A DNA stretch of 62,000 bases. It comes from Apostichopus japonicus (taxonomy: Eukaryota > Echinodermata > Holothuroidea > Aspidochirotida > Stichopodidae). Location: NCBI RefSeq assembly GCF_037975245.1, contig NC_092561.1, forward strand, positions 20,531,008 to 20,593,007. The letters run 5' to 3'. The notes beneath the pieces are model-generated. The model worked only from the letters and a program-made list of their open reading frames with translations. It searched no databases and had not been told where the DNA came from. The translations under genes were made by a program, and so were the position numbers. Of the stretch, positions 37,194-49,209 are shown one piece after another (positions within the stretch are counted from its first letter, which is position 1; each line of letters opens with the position of its first letter).

Positions 37194-39198
37194 ATGGCTC
37201 GATTTGAATATGTTCAATGCGTACTCTCTTTCCCCTGTATTTTCCTTTTTCAAATTTGTTTTGCTACGACGTTTCCTTCAATTGAGGAGAAGGACGTAAA
37301 ATTGGAGAACATTGCATTTGTAATTGGAAGCAGCCTGAATCTCTCTTGTAACATCTTTCCCAATTGTTCACGAATGGTGTGGCGAATAGGAATTCCCGGT
37401 TACCCCGTTAAAGAAGGTGATTGCGATAGTCAGGACAATTTTGCCATTACAAACACGGTAACCAAAGTGTCCTCTCCATGACGGGCAGAGCCACTCCTCA
37501 CAGGAATTTAATTGAATGTCAATGCGAACTTAGAGACCAAAATAAAACACTTATTCCAGTCAGACGATTCCAACTTTCATGGACATGCCAAGCCTTTGTG
37601 GAGGTCAACAGTGTCGTAACGGTAACTATCTATACATAGTATGCTTTTAAAATGTTTTAAGGAAATTGTCATTTGCTTTCATTTTCAACGCTTCATGTTA
37701 AATAGGTAATCTTCCTTCACAGTAAAGTTACTTCTACTATCTAACAGATAGGTATATAACGGAGGTTGGTCCACCCAGTACTTTTGTAACTAATAGCCAT
37801 TTCTTTCAAAACGTTAGTTTGTAACAAAAAAATGTCGGTAACAGTTATCATATGTTATTGTCCCATATATGCATTCACATGTAAAAACTGTTTTTTCTTA
37901 AATCAGATTTACAACAGCTCTAGCTACTGTGAAACAGATACTAAAAGTCCCTTACATTTTTTCGTGACCAATGCAACAAATAATGACAGCTTGGTGGCAA
38001 GAAGGGTTATCGTCTATGACCAACTGCACTGTTATGAATGGTATACATGAAACTTCACATTGAAACTATTCTGCGAATTATCAAGCTTTTTTATAGCCTT
38101 AGCTATATACTTCATGATAGGAATAAAGTCACACTTATGTTTGATCTTCAACACCATCTTATTAGAGTTCAGATAGGACTATCGGCACAGAGCTAATTAC
38201 GTACAGAAAGTACCTTTCCCAAGATCAAAATTAGAGAAACAGTTAGCCCAGAGTAACTAATGTACATGCTATAAAACTTAAATAGTGTAAGTGTGTAACC
38301 CTAAAGCAAGTTACGCTTTTTAGTCATAGGTTACGCTAGAAGATATTCACGTGAACAGGATATGTGGTGAGCAATTTCATCTGTTACAAATTATATTGTG
38401 TGGGCCAAGTTGTAGTTCAGAAATGCAACTGTAAAGTTGATGTGATTTGCGTTCTCAATAGAACCAACTTTGACCGTTGAACCACTTTGACCTTTTCCCT
38501 TTCTTTACACTTTTTATACCTCTTCTTTTCCCCAAGATGAGACATCAGCTATGATTTTCATCACCTCTCTTGATACACACTGCTACGTTGAATGTAACTC
38601 GACTCATCCCTGTTGTTATTTGAAAATTACGATTCAAGCGTTCAATGAAGACGACATGAGGACTGGATCCATGAAGACACCTCTAACAACCATGAACAGT
38701 TCGTTTCCTCCCATATTTATCATCATTTCTAGTACTAGTATTGTTTTTATTATTGTTGCTGTATTTCTAATTGCAACATGTATTTGCGCTCGTAGGTCAG
38801 ACAAGTCTAAGAAAGCAATAGTACCCACTTACTGGACGGTAGACAAAACTCCCAGAACAAGCAATTCGACAGAGCTAGATGTGAAAGGCACCACTGCTAA
38901 CGACCAAGTCAAAGATGGCGACTCATGCCATACCTCTGCTGATGTTGAGCAATACTATTGGGAGCCCGATAACGTTATTCCAACAACAAGAAGTAACACA
39001 TTAACCGATCGAAAAGCCGCCTATCTTGATACCAATGATGAATTGCAGCTACCGATTGGTAACGCGATATGCCGAGTAGATGATACTATGTACGCTGTTT
39101 CAGATATCTCTTTCAATGAAATTACCCATCACAAGCAGACCAAGTCCAATCCCGTTTCACACTTCGTTAACGAAACCTACATGACGGTGACGGTTTGA
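37194..39198 (+). CDS. G6: diverged Ig receptor with a tyrosine-rich tail; frame disrupted
   Basis: Exons by splice sites and homology are 37,194-37,621, 37,907-38,040 and 38,537-39,198. The start is the ATG giving MARFEYVQCVLSFPCIFLF, a good signal peptide. The Ig domain keeps LSCNIF, MVWRI and IECQCEL. A 2-base excess (an extra ac near 37,455) breaks the frame: exon 1 is 428 nt where 426 would keep phase. Exon 2 ends in phase 2 while exon 3 needs phase 1, so a second lesion or another donor exists. Exon 3 is one long open frame: second-domain end (CYVECNS), TM (FIIISSTSIVFIIVAVFLIA), basic stop-transfer, then a tail with PTYWTV, QYYWEP, TMYAVS and, near the end, ETYMTV. PTYWTVDKT aligns with PTYAMIDKE of G3. 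The intact tail argues for recent loss or for assembly error. Confidence 0.65.
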
Positions 39199-41464
39199 AT
39201 ATTTCAGCATCCCATAAATGTTTTCTCGAATTAAATATTTATTGTTCTTGAAATCGTTGACTGTGAGACAAACCCAAACAGATACTGGATATCTCTTTGT
39301 TAGGGCTGTATGACTGTGAGAGGGAATTATGCCGACTTTGCTTAGGTCAAATGTGACTTTTTCCATGAGATACCATGAGATACCAAACAGTACATGACTA
39401 AAGGCGGTCTGTGCAGTTACTGTAAATATCACTGCTCCTTGACGTTATTACAAAGTTCAAATTCAATAGCAAACTTTAGCCTACGCTTTGTTCTTTCTTT
39501 TCCAATTTAAACATTTTTTTTTGCTTTCAAGAACTACATAATTCACCATTCCTGATGAAATTTTGTGTCCGACTTTGTATCATATTTCAAGCAAATTAAC
39601 AAGTTAATGTCAGTCAGTATGGCATACCAACGGATTGTAACATATATACAACTTTAATGGGACATATACAGTACTTCGGTGACACGAGAGCTGTTCGATA
39701 AGATGTTTATTTTTTATTTACCGGTGCTTACGTTTATTTCCATGTTACGTAAACGGCAATTTTCTTAATAGTCTCGGCTCAGCATTTTTACTATAAAAGT
39801 GATCTTCGTCTTCTTTTAACTACAAATATAGGTCTTGAAATAGATGAATGTAAATGGGCAAGCTAATCGAATAAATTGATAATGGTTTATACCAGGGAAA
39901 GCACCTGTGCAGAACAGTGCAATATTCTACCTTACATAAACTCACCCCTTCAATACGTGACCCAGTGATGGATGGATACAGATTTTCGTTACGAGAAAGA
40001 TATATGTTATTCATTCTTCTCTCAATGTTTCATACAGTATGCATGTCGGATCCATCCACTTCCAGTTTTCGTCTTACCCTAAGATGGGGTCATTTACGGA
40101 AGGATCACATTACTGTTGCAACGTATATGTCATAACCATGATTGTAGCATATCCTTGAAGAAGCATATTACAAGTTTATAATCACTCTCAAACCAACATT
40201 TGTCTTCCCTTCAGTCTACCAAGTTTTACACTTCCGGATGTCAGTGGACAAAATCAGAGACGTCAATAGCTTTAATTTTCTCTAAGCTCAACATGCCAAA
40301 TATTCAGTTCAATCATGATATGAATGGTATTAAAACTGCAATTTATTCATTTAGTCTATTAAGTATTTGGAAATGTAAAGATAGGCGTACGTGTTCAGAA
40401 TCCCTTTCATTACACAATTCGTCAGACAAAGTACAACCATATATGGTATACTCGTCCAGGTATAACTAATAAGCGGTGATGTGATATGTTACAATAGATA
40501 TTTCTGGCAAAGAAAAACGAGGTTTCCAACTATTGCTCCCAAAAGAAAACAAAACCGCTACTAGGAAATAGCGGAAACAGTTTTGTTTCCTGCCACGCTG
40601 CTGTAATATAAGCAGTTTTATGCTGAAGCACTTCCTGTTTAGTGAGCAATGTGAGCCACGACTGCCGAGCGGAATTTCCTTATATGAAAATACCTTTCGA
40701 ACTTGTATGGAGATAGATGCACAAAACCAAAACCGCCAAGAACAGGTTATAATAAGAGTGTTAATACGTCTGATAACGACAAGGATGTATCGTCTCAGCA
40801 TGATTTGTAGCAGCAACAAAACATCTCTGAATGCCTTCACAAATTTGTGACATTGACTGCAATTAATGCACCATTGTTATCGTTTGTAAAATCAGCGTTT
40901 AGTTAGGACGAACATGTCAGCGCTCTAACGTAAACTACTATACTGCTTGTCTTACGAACTCTTGGCAATAAATGATTACCACAATACTTTCTTTCTTAAC
41001 AAGATATGCTATTCTTCACATTTCAACCATCACATTATTTGCATGTTTCTATAGAAGACAGAGAACAATGTTACACCAACACGTGGAGGGTTAACCAAAC
41101 TTCTGAACATAAAGTACCAATAAATCCACGGATCAAATGTCTATCCCTCTCCTAAGAAGCAATTAAGATTAAGGATACTGTGTTTGTTTGGTGGTTTTTA
41201 TTTGACCAAAAGCATCATCCATCATCTTCAACATTGTCAACAACTTGTGATTCCAGGATACATACAATAATATACACAAACATCCATATATAGATGGACG
41301 GACGGACAGACCGACAGAAAGATATCTGTTTTTACCTCCATGGTCTTACTATAGTTGCACAGCAAAGCAAAGTGTTAAGTAATGAATAGAGTTATTGAAT
41401 GTTTGTGCGTGTAGACCTATTTACAGATAATGTATTGTTAAAGCGAGCTAGTGTGTTGTTTATT
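39199..41464. other. Unique gene-free stretch
   Basis: ATTAAA near 39,231 could end the G6 transcript. Beyond it I recognise nothing. An open frame at about 39,974-40,135 begins with a hydrophobic, signal-like run (MLFILLSMFHTVCMS) that vaguely resembles the receptor leader, but no Ig sequence follows. Confidence 0.4.
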
Positions 41465-42030
41465 TACATTCACGATAACTATATGCTGTCGTGATTGCTC
41501 TGGTAATAGAAAGCTATATTACCTGTTGATAGATGCTGTCGGTTTATGCCTCTATCCCAGATCTTCCAAGACCAAAGAAATACAACATTTAGAATCAATA
41601 TTTCCCAAGTGATGGTCATTCGTTGTGACTGCTCCAACGGCAACAATAATTGTAAAAGGAAATGGAAATGAAATGCCATAATTATGATCGTGTATTGAAG
41701 AAGAGCTATTATGATATGCAAAACAAATAATAATTCCTTGATTGGGCTCACATACTATGACCTTTGCTTGTTAATCGTCTGAAGCCAATGGAAAGAACCA
41801 AGTGAATAAATATAGATTACGTATAATTGAATATTATCTCATTCCTGTGTTTGATGATTAGTATCCTAATACAGTTTAGCGTTGAAATAGTTAGCTGGAT
41901 ATTTCTCATGTTTAAAGAGACCTTAATAGCATTGTCTTTATTGTTTACTTTATTTTTCATGATCCATGGACATTCGCTACACCTTCCCTCAAAGGCAAAC
42001 ACCGACTACTAACAGCATGTAACTGTATTT
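41465..42030 (+). pseudogene. 3' relic of a G5-like gene: TM1 and a cut TM2 exon
   Basis: Positions 41,480-41,640 match the decayed TM1 region of G5 (59,870-60,030), including the same frame damage. Positions 41,745-42,030 match the sequence before exon 4, through the acceptor ctaacag and the first codons CNCI. At about 42,030 the exon stops abruptly and the sequence becomes the duplicated 5' segment (ttgttttattaacctctatg, as at 1,367). The gene's 5' exons are absent. This is a rearrangement scar from growth of the array. Confidence 0.75.
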
Positions 42031-42829
42031 GTTTTATTAACCTCTATGACAAAACCAAAGTTATATAGATTATTCAATGTGTATTTTCGTTTTTATGAAA
42101 ACTAAAGACAGTTGTGCAGTATGTACAAGGTAAACAGGCACGTAGAGACGCAGTGAAACTGAATTAATATTCATGCATGACGGGCAAGGAGAATACGAAA
42201 GTAAAATATTTTCAACTGCGAATATGAAGTCAACAAATCACTTACATTAAGCACGCAATTTCCTGGATGGGCAATGCAATACTTAATTTTTATAACAGTA
42301 TAAAGTACTTGTATTAGAATCTATTACCTTATATATAATACGATTATCGTCAGTAGGTTTTAACTACAAGTGCTGACGTTTCATTGGAACAATAGACGTA
42401 CCACTTTGCCAATATTTATATCATCAACGGTGACCATAACATTAAAGGCAATTTAGCAATAATATTTTTCTGTAAGAATTTTTTTATGGGCAATAGACAC
42501 AAAGCTTCAAACGAAAGCATTTTCCAGGGTACTCATGGGAAACTATTTTGAGATTAACACATCTCAAGTCACATTAATAATATTGTCAGATACTTAATAA
42601 TAATCACCCTGTGTGTAGGAATCGCAATTTAAAGCAAAATATTTTGGCAGCCAAAAAAAAAAACAATGGTGTGGTTTTTTTTTTTTTGCGTGGTAAACCA
42701 TAGCTCGTCGAACTTTGAAGACAAATAACTAGTTAAAGATACTCACTGGTACACAATGATACACGTATGTATCTTTGTTATAAACTATGCATACTCTTAC
42801 CTTAAACTGTAAAGACACACACATGTAAC
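42031..42829. repeat. Segmental duplication, 5' segment copy 3 (truncated)
   Basis: It matches 1,367-2,080 and 26,490-27,190. The first ~600 bases of the other copies are missing because of the junction at 42,030. No gene is seen. Confidence 0.7.
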
Positions 42830-45514
42830 TCGTAGCGGTATGTATTATATTCGAATAATACAGCGAGCACCGTGTACCGTACACTACTATTAAGGAAGGT
42901 AATATTACATATACAAGTTGTAAGAGCCCCCTCAACTTTTCGCTGTTACTTATATAGTCTACGAAAATTTTAAAGACAAACTTAAATATTGATTTTTAAA
43001 AAAAAATACGTTTTTAACATTAACCTAGTACCACAAGGATGGGAGATGTGCTGATCAGTTTATTTCAGATCGTCAGTAAAATGTGGACTCGGAATTCTCG
43101 TAAGCAATGTCGAATTTTACACAGTATGTTTCTTGTGTTTCATAGCATATATTTATACGATAATTATTGATATCAAATCGTGATGTCTGTTGATGGTTTC
43201 GTTGACATTATGTATATATCACCATGGAAAACTGAAGTCGGATTCCATTTTTAGGCAGATGTATAATGAGTGCAGAGAAGGTGCTTGTATCACTGATGTC
43301 ATACCACAATTAATTCCTCCATCGACTTACTAAAGTCGTCGTTTCCAAGGGCGCTAGAACTTAGATAGAAGTTTTCGACTGATATTTCCTAGCAACCACA
43401 TGATATATCTGATGACTATTACAGCCCATTTATTTGCCACCATGACCGTTTAGATTGTTGAGCAATATGATAGCTCAAATGTTAGCATAATGCTCCCCAA
43501 CCAATTTGGCAGCTCTCGCTGCGGAATCTTCTTGTTGCACCCAAGATTAAATCATCTCAATCTTCCAGATTTTTAGACCATCGTAGTTCATTTAATTCCC
43601 TTAAGTTCAACAGCCAAGAAAGAATGATGGAGACTCACAATCTGCCAAAACCAAAACAAGAGTAGGTCACCTTAGGACTATTCTCTGTTAGGAATATTTT
43701 CCGGTTATCCTTGCAGGCGGACATACCCAACTCTAATTGTGATACGGTACCTACTGTAACAGCTCAAAATTACGTTAACATAAACATAACTACGAAACCC
43801 CTACCATGAATGGAATATACCGTCTTCGCTCTGCAGTCAGTTTCCAGTATGATATATGGCAACTTTGAATGAATATTAATTAGGCGAAGATTATGTAGCA
43901 TTCCAAATGTTCAATTGTTATTAATTTTCACCTCATATAGATATGTGACTTATTAGCCAACCATGATTCAAACTTTATCAAGCGGTGTGGCAATTAACAC
44001 GTAGCTTAGAGTCATCATTACGCCTGATGTGTAACTCACTACTGGATGTGAAATATATATTATGTCCATTACTGTGTCCTGTACGTCAAATGTAGTCACG
44101 TGATGTCATTTTTGTTCAATGTCGTATCCTTTTTACGCTTCCGTATAAATATTATTTTATTATCTTGTATTAGGTTACTGGTAGAGCCATTTTCCAACAA
44201 CTGAATGAAAAATACATGTCTTGAAAAACGATATAGTGCTAGACTGGACCAGATTTGGAGTATTCATTTAACTTGAACAATTGAAGGTGCTGACCAAGTG
44301 AGGGCGTGTGTGGAAGTTTGCCATTGCTGAAATGTTCGTACATGTTAGCGTTGCGAAGAGGGTTAATAAACCTAAATAACACATTGCTCTAGTATATATT
44401 AGTTATTCTCACAAAATAAACAAGCAACATATCACAACAAAACGTTAGGGCTACGGCTCTTGCTAAGTTCATTCCTAAAATCGTAAACGTTGACATCTTT
44501 CTATGATACTAGACTGCTATGATAGTTTGATACTACATACTGACATGCAAAGTCCACGCTTACTAACCGACTCTCATGGCAAGGTTGACTTTATGGTAAC
44601 CACAAATTTCGTGTTGACTAATGTAATTTTCTCTTTGGACGTTTTTTTGTTGCATTTGAGTGTTTGTTCTTGTTTCCTTCTACCACCCACCCCACCTCCC
44701 CCCACCCACCCACCCTCTATAGACAGAATACAATGTAATGTGCATATCAACATTTTGATGTATTCAAGAGTATTTTGGGACATTTGGAATAAAACTTTAC
44801 ATGGAAAGGTGGTATATCCAGAGGATGACAAACCTACAGAGAAACCTGGTTTCATACTAGCTTTCCCTTTAAATGGCGATCATACCTTTCGAAATTCCTT
44901 CCATATTCAACTACTTCCTCGTTGTTTTATATACTTTCTTAATCTTATAATATGACTCATCATCATTTTTACAAGTGAGGATGTGGTACAGACGGTGCTA
45001 AACATCTTCTTTACTGTAATAATATAGAAATATTGGGCTGAAAAGCATGAATCTATACGCTTCGGTACAAACGAATTCATAAACAACTTCAAAAAGCCAG
45101 CTTCCAGCACGAGCTTGAAAGAATGAACAGAACTCTGTTTCATTAATTTTCGTAAGTTGTCGCATCGTGTACAGAACAGACTATTTAACCATTTTCATTC
45201 AGTGTGCAAACGATTAATGTTGTATTACGCTGGGTATCAGTCAGTTCAGCGGAGAACGCAACGTTCCGAGCAGATTACCTTATGATATGGATAATTTTAT
45301 TACTGAAAACGAATATATTCCACTGAGGATATACACTACGGTAGAGCCAACGCGAAACGTGTTTCTCAGTCTCATTCGTTAATTGGATCAACGCGTTATT
45401 CAGCTATAACGTGTACAAGTTGTTAGTGCTGGTTTGGGTGTACTCATTAGCTTACTTTTATCTTTGAACCGCAGAATTTGCTTTAATCTGTAGACACGAA
45501 GGGACATTAATCAA
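42830..45514. repeat. Duplicated upstream region of G4
   Basis: No gene is recognised. It matches the upstream regions of G3 (closest, including gtgagggcgtgtgtg at about 44,300) and G2. It holds the C-rich tract at 44,683-44,715. Confidence 0.65.
44683..44715 (-). promoter_or_regulatory. C-rich tract upstream of G4, potential G-quadruplex on the minus strand
   Basis: There are six runs of three to six C bases, the longest of the three tracts, about 800 bp before exon 1. Confidence 0.5.
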
Positions 45515-48500
45515 ATGATCATGCATGTTTATTTCTTTCTGGGATCCTTATCTTTCATCCATTGTTGTATGAGCATTAGTACACCTTGTGCTAAGACTAC
45601 CTATCTAGATAAATATACAACCGCAGTTATCGGTCAAAATGTCACCTTAGAATGTGGAATATGTGGAAACTGTTCGTATTTTACTTGGTTCATCTACCTT
45701 GCAAATACAAGTCGCATTGACCTCTCAGTAGAACAATGCAACAAAAGATATAAAACATGTCACACAACAGCCGATAATGGACGGAACGTTCTTCGTTTAA
45801 CTGACATAGATAATCGTGTAGCTGGATATTACCAATGTCTTTGTGCCATATATTCATTACCATATGCCTTTGGATGTGAACAATTGTTTGTCTTTTGCCA
45901 ATTTGAAGTCTTTGTCAAAAACGTATCGATGGTAGGTTGTTTGTTTTAGGAGGACCTTTAAAGTTAATTTTAAAATACATTAGACATTAGATTAATAATC
46001 GAGCGTTAAGCAAAACTTCACCATGCTCTCAGTTGTATAACTAGTTTATGATATAACGCTCACAAATATATTGTTAATCGAAAATCCTTACTTTGGTATT
46101 TACATAGACGTTTAACGTCTGATCTTAGTTTCAAGAAAGAAAATAAAAACAATTTACGAGTTCGCTTTCAGTGATATCAATTTTTTCATACATTAATTAG
46201 TAGGTGGTTTTAAATGTACGTATGCATTGTTATAATCATTTTCGGACATTGTATACAAATTTTATTATTAGTAGGAGAAAGATCCTGACTGTGATATTAT
46301 CATTCCGTCAATAAGCATGCATCAATGCTTGCACTATATTTTGGTTTCAGTTCGATTCGAGTAATGTTGTTCACACGCAGACTGATGTAATCAACGTTAC
46401 AGAGGGTGAAGATATAAGAGTGAATTGTCCAAACACCAGTAACTCGCACAACTGTTCCGAGGGTAGGTAAACATTGAGACTGAAGGAGGGTTTCTAAAAC
46501 TTTAAATGTTTGATTAAAATTTGTTGTTAACTGTTATCAGTGTATTTTCTTGGTATGAAATCCATAAATCTTAACGGTATCTAAGATACATAAATGGTAT
46601 TGGCCCTATATGCTGATTGTTTTCCATCGAACGGCATAAACGACCACTCGAACTGTTTGACGGTGACGTTGGAAATTAACGTAACAACAACTCATTCTCA
46701 AGGAAGAAAACCCTCATGTCACTTTTCAGAACTAAAAGGTTATCTATTAAAGCAACATATTAGTTGGGTGTCACCTGAGTGTTATTCTCACTAAGCCATG
46801 TTATGGGATTTTTTTTAAGAACTCGCAAATGGGGTTTGGCCTCTGCAATTAAAAACTGGTACCTTCATCAAAGACCTTATTATATAATTTACAGGACAGT
46901 TTCACAAGGTTGAATTTCAATTTGATCTTACATTTTCAATATTTTCCTACAAGTTCTTAACAGTACCTACAAGACATTTCCTACCGAAAACTTTAGAAGA
47001 AAAAATCTGAAACAAAATAAGGTCCTAGCTGGTATTTTTATATACACAGTTCGACTTTTGAGAAAGAAGATGACATTTTTAGTAAATAGTTGACAGTGTG
47101 AGAAAATACTTGAAATGTAGAGAAAAAGAAGAAATAAAGAACTGAGCAGGTGGAATTTTTAACGCCCCATTTGGTGCACCGACCCATTTACCAATTTGAA
47201 ACTAGAATGTTTCTGAGGATACCCTGAACAACACCGGTTTTCCGCCATCCAACTCACTGTTATTACCTTCCTAGGCCACTGCTGCAGCATCTAACACCGA
47301 CTTGAACCAAGATACCGAAAGAACAAACCAGAATTAGCTTAAAAATATGAAGTTAAGCTTTTGTCAGTGCTGTCCCAACCATGTCTAGCAAAACAAACTA
47401 TAGCAAACAAATATATCCATAAATGGTTTCGGGTTTGAGCAAGTTAATTTTTTTGTTCTTCTTAACTAAACTTCAATTTTTTACGAGGTAGGAGGAATCA
47501 CGTTGCAGTGTTTCCAGGTGATTACACCTGCAAGCATTTGCAAGGTTTTATTGTAATCACTTCCAACCTCTTCCTGTCATTTGTCTGGTTGTTTATTGTT
47601 TGTATTCAATTAAAGATGGAATATTCTGAAATATAGTTCTACGAAACGAAACTAAAAGAAACTATGGAATCTCTGTCTTTAATTTTGTCTGACATTTGTT
47701 CTTGGCGGATTCTTATGCAGCTGTTTATTTTTGTATGAATGCATACAGTCTTATGAGAGATGAAATGTTAATATGAAGGTAAAAGTGGAAGATTTACAGA
47801 CTTACCACAAAACAGCAATAATGGCTAAAATCATGACAATCAGTTTATATATTTTTGGTTATAAACCAGAAGTATTCATTTCTGTAAAATAAAATATCTT
47901 TACTTTAGAGAACAGAGACATTCACCCAAATCAAAGTTCTAAAAATTTTATAAAAAAGCTCACGATTTGTGAAACTGTAAATGTCATGTTATAGATACTA
48001 TTTACATATCAGCAATATTCTTTTTTATTCAAGATTCATCAAAAACGTTCACTGCAGCAAGATCTCATCAAAATTGCTACATCGAATGTAACTGTAGTAG
48101 AATAGGCGCAACAGGAGTTACCATCAACGTATTGCAACGTGAAACTACCACAACTTCAACTTCAACGACCGCTTCCGTGCGTTCTATTGCATCAACCAAA
48201 GCATTGGCGAGTTATAGTAAAGAACAAATGACAGATGGTAAGACACACAACTCAGTCAGTACCGGTACTGGTATGTCCTCTAACGATAAGTTTATTGTTG
48301 ACGTGATTGTTTTTGTAACTGTAGCAATAGGCCTATATCGGTTAATAGTTGCTGTCAGTCTATGCGTCTCAGATCTACTAAGACTGAACAAATACCAAAC
48401 TTGGAATCAGTACTTCTCTAGCAAGAGTCAGAAGTTTTGACTGCTTCTACTTCAGCAATAATTGAAAAGAAAAACATAGCAATAAAATGTTGGACACCAT

Positions 48501-49209
48501 AGTCATGATCGCGTACTGAAGAAAAGCTTTTATTCCTATGCAGAACAAATCATTCGTTGAATAAGCTCACATACTATGACCTTTGCTTGTTAAGCGTCTG
48601 AAGCCAATGGGAAGAAACAAGCGAGTAGATAAAGACTATGTATACTTTAAATATTAACTAACTCCTGTGTTTGATGATTAGTATCATAAAACAGTTTAGA
48701 ATCGAAATAGTTAGACGGATATTTCTCTTGTTTGAAGAGACCATAATGGCATGTCTTCTTTTATTTTTCATGGTCCATGGACATTCGCTACACCCTCCCT
48801 CAAAGGCAATCACCCACAACTGACAGCATGCAACTGTATTCCGGTCGTGGCTGTTCTTCTAGTATCAGTATCAATCCTTGTGCTTGTCGTTGGTGCTCTA
48901 ACAATATATATTCGATTTTTGAAGACTAATGGATTTCCTAAACCAGTTTCAACGAATGAATCTATATTTTCACAGCCAGCCGATGCAACGGCTAATACAT
49001 ATGTTAATGCTGACGCAGGGAAAGCAGCAACGTGTCATACGTGCGTACCTAATGCCGAAGTGATGGTTCCACCAATGAGCATTACAGACAATCTTGAAGC
49101 GAATTTTTCAGCATATCAACGTAATGATGGAAAGTGTGACGCGTCCGACTACGAAATCCCAAAAAATGTGGATTTTACGAATGAAGCAAATTATGAAACA
49201 ATGTATTAA
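45515..49209 (+). CDS. G4: two-Ig transmembrane receptor with alternative TM exons
   Basis: Exons are 45,515-45,931, 46,351-46,462, 48,034-48,237 and 48,827-49,209. The paralog-matching ATG is at 45,521; one in-frame ATG lies two codons earlier. From 45,521 the TM2 form is 369 residues, and read-through to 48,440 gives a TM1 form of 309; both are in frame. The ectodomain has a signal peptide, a V-like Ig ([22 protein letters not shown], extra cysteines), a small second Ig-like domain (IRVNC, CYIECNC) and a Thr/Ser stalk. TM2 is VAVLLVSVSILVLVVGALTIYI; its tail has TYVN (YxN), DYEIP and YETM (49,192-49,203), a p85/PI3K-type YxxM. TM1 contains an Arg in mid-membrane (LYRLIV). G4 is the intact sister of pseudogene G1. 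It is a surface receptor; ligand unknown. Confidence 0.8.
48238..48440 (+). CDS. G4 alternative terminal segment with TM1
   Basis: Read-through of the donor at 48,237/48,238 gives the membrane segment FIVDVIVFVTVAIGLYRLIVAVSLCV and a tail ending SKSQKF. The Arg codon is at 48,339-48,341; G2 has LCLLIV at the same place. AATAAA follows at 48,481. Confidence 0.55.
48481..48486 (+). promoter_or_regulatory. Polyadenylation signal for the G4 TM1 form
   Basis: AATAAA lies 41 nt after the read-through stop and 340 nt before the TM2 exon. Together with the conserved donor it fits a composite terminal exon, where cleavage here competes with splicing to exon 4. Confidence 0.5.
48827..49209 (+). CDS. 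G4 exon 4: TM2 and YxxM tail
   Basis: The acceptor ctgacag|CA lies directly before the first codon. The phase-1 donor of exon 3 supplies the G of GCA (Ala). The reading frame is open to the stop at 49,207-49,209. AATAAA motifs follow at 49,215-49,220 and 49,245-49,250. Alternatively the frame could start at an upstream ATG (48,751), but the phase match favours splicing. Confidence 0.7.

Noticed and set aside
39974-40135. Signal-peptide-like frame (MLFILLSMFHTVCMS) as another receptor exon 1
   Set aside because: The resemblance to the receptor leader is weak, no Ig core follows and no GATG|GTAAG donor is present.
40466-40840. 124-residue minus-strand frame
   Set aside because: No domain, signal peptide or paralog; composition is that of random AT-rich DNA.
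49138-49203. An ITAM in the TM2 tail (YEIP ... YETM)
   Set aside because: The first motif has Pro at +3 where Ile or Leu is required, so the pair does not meet the ITAM consensus; read instead as separate motifs.
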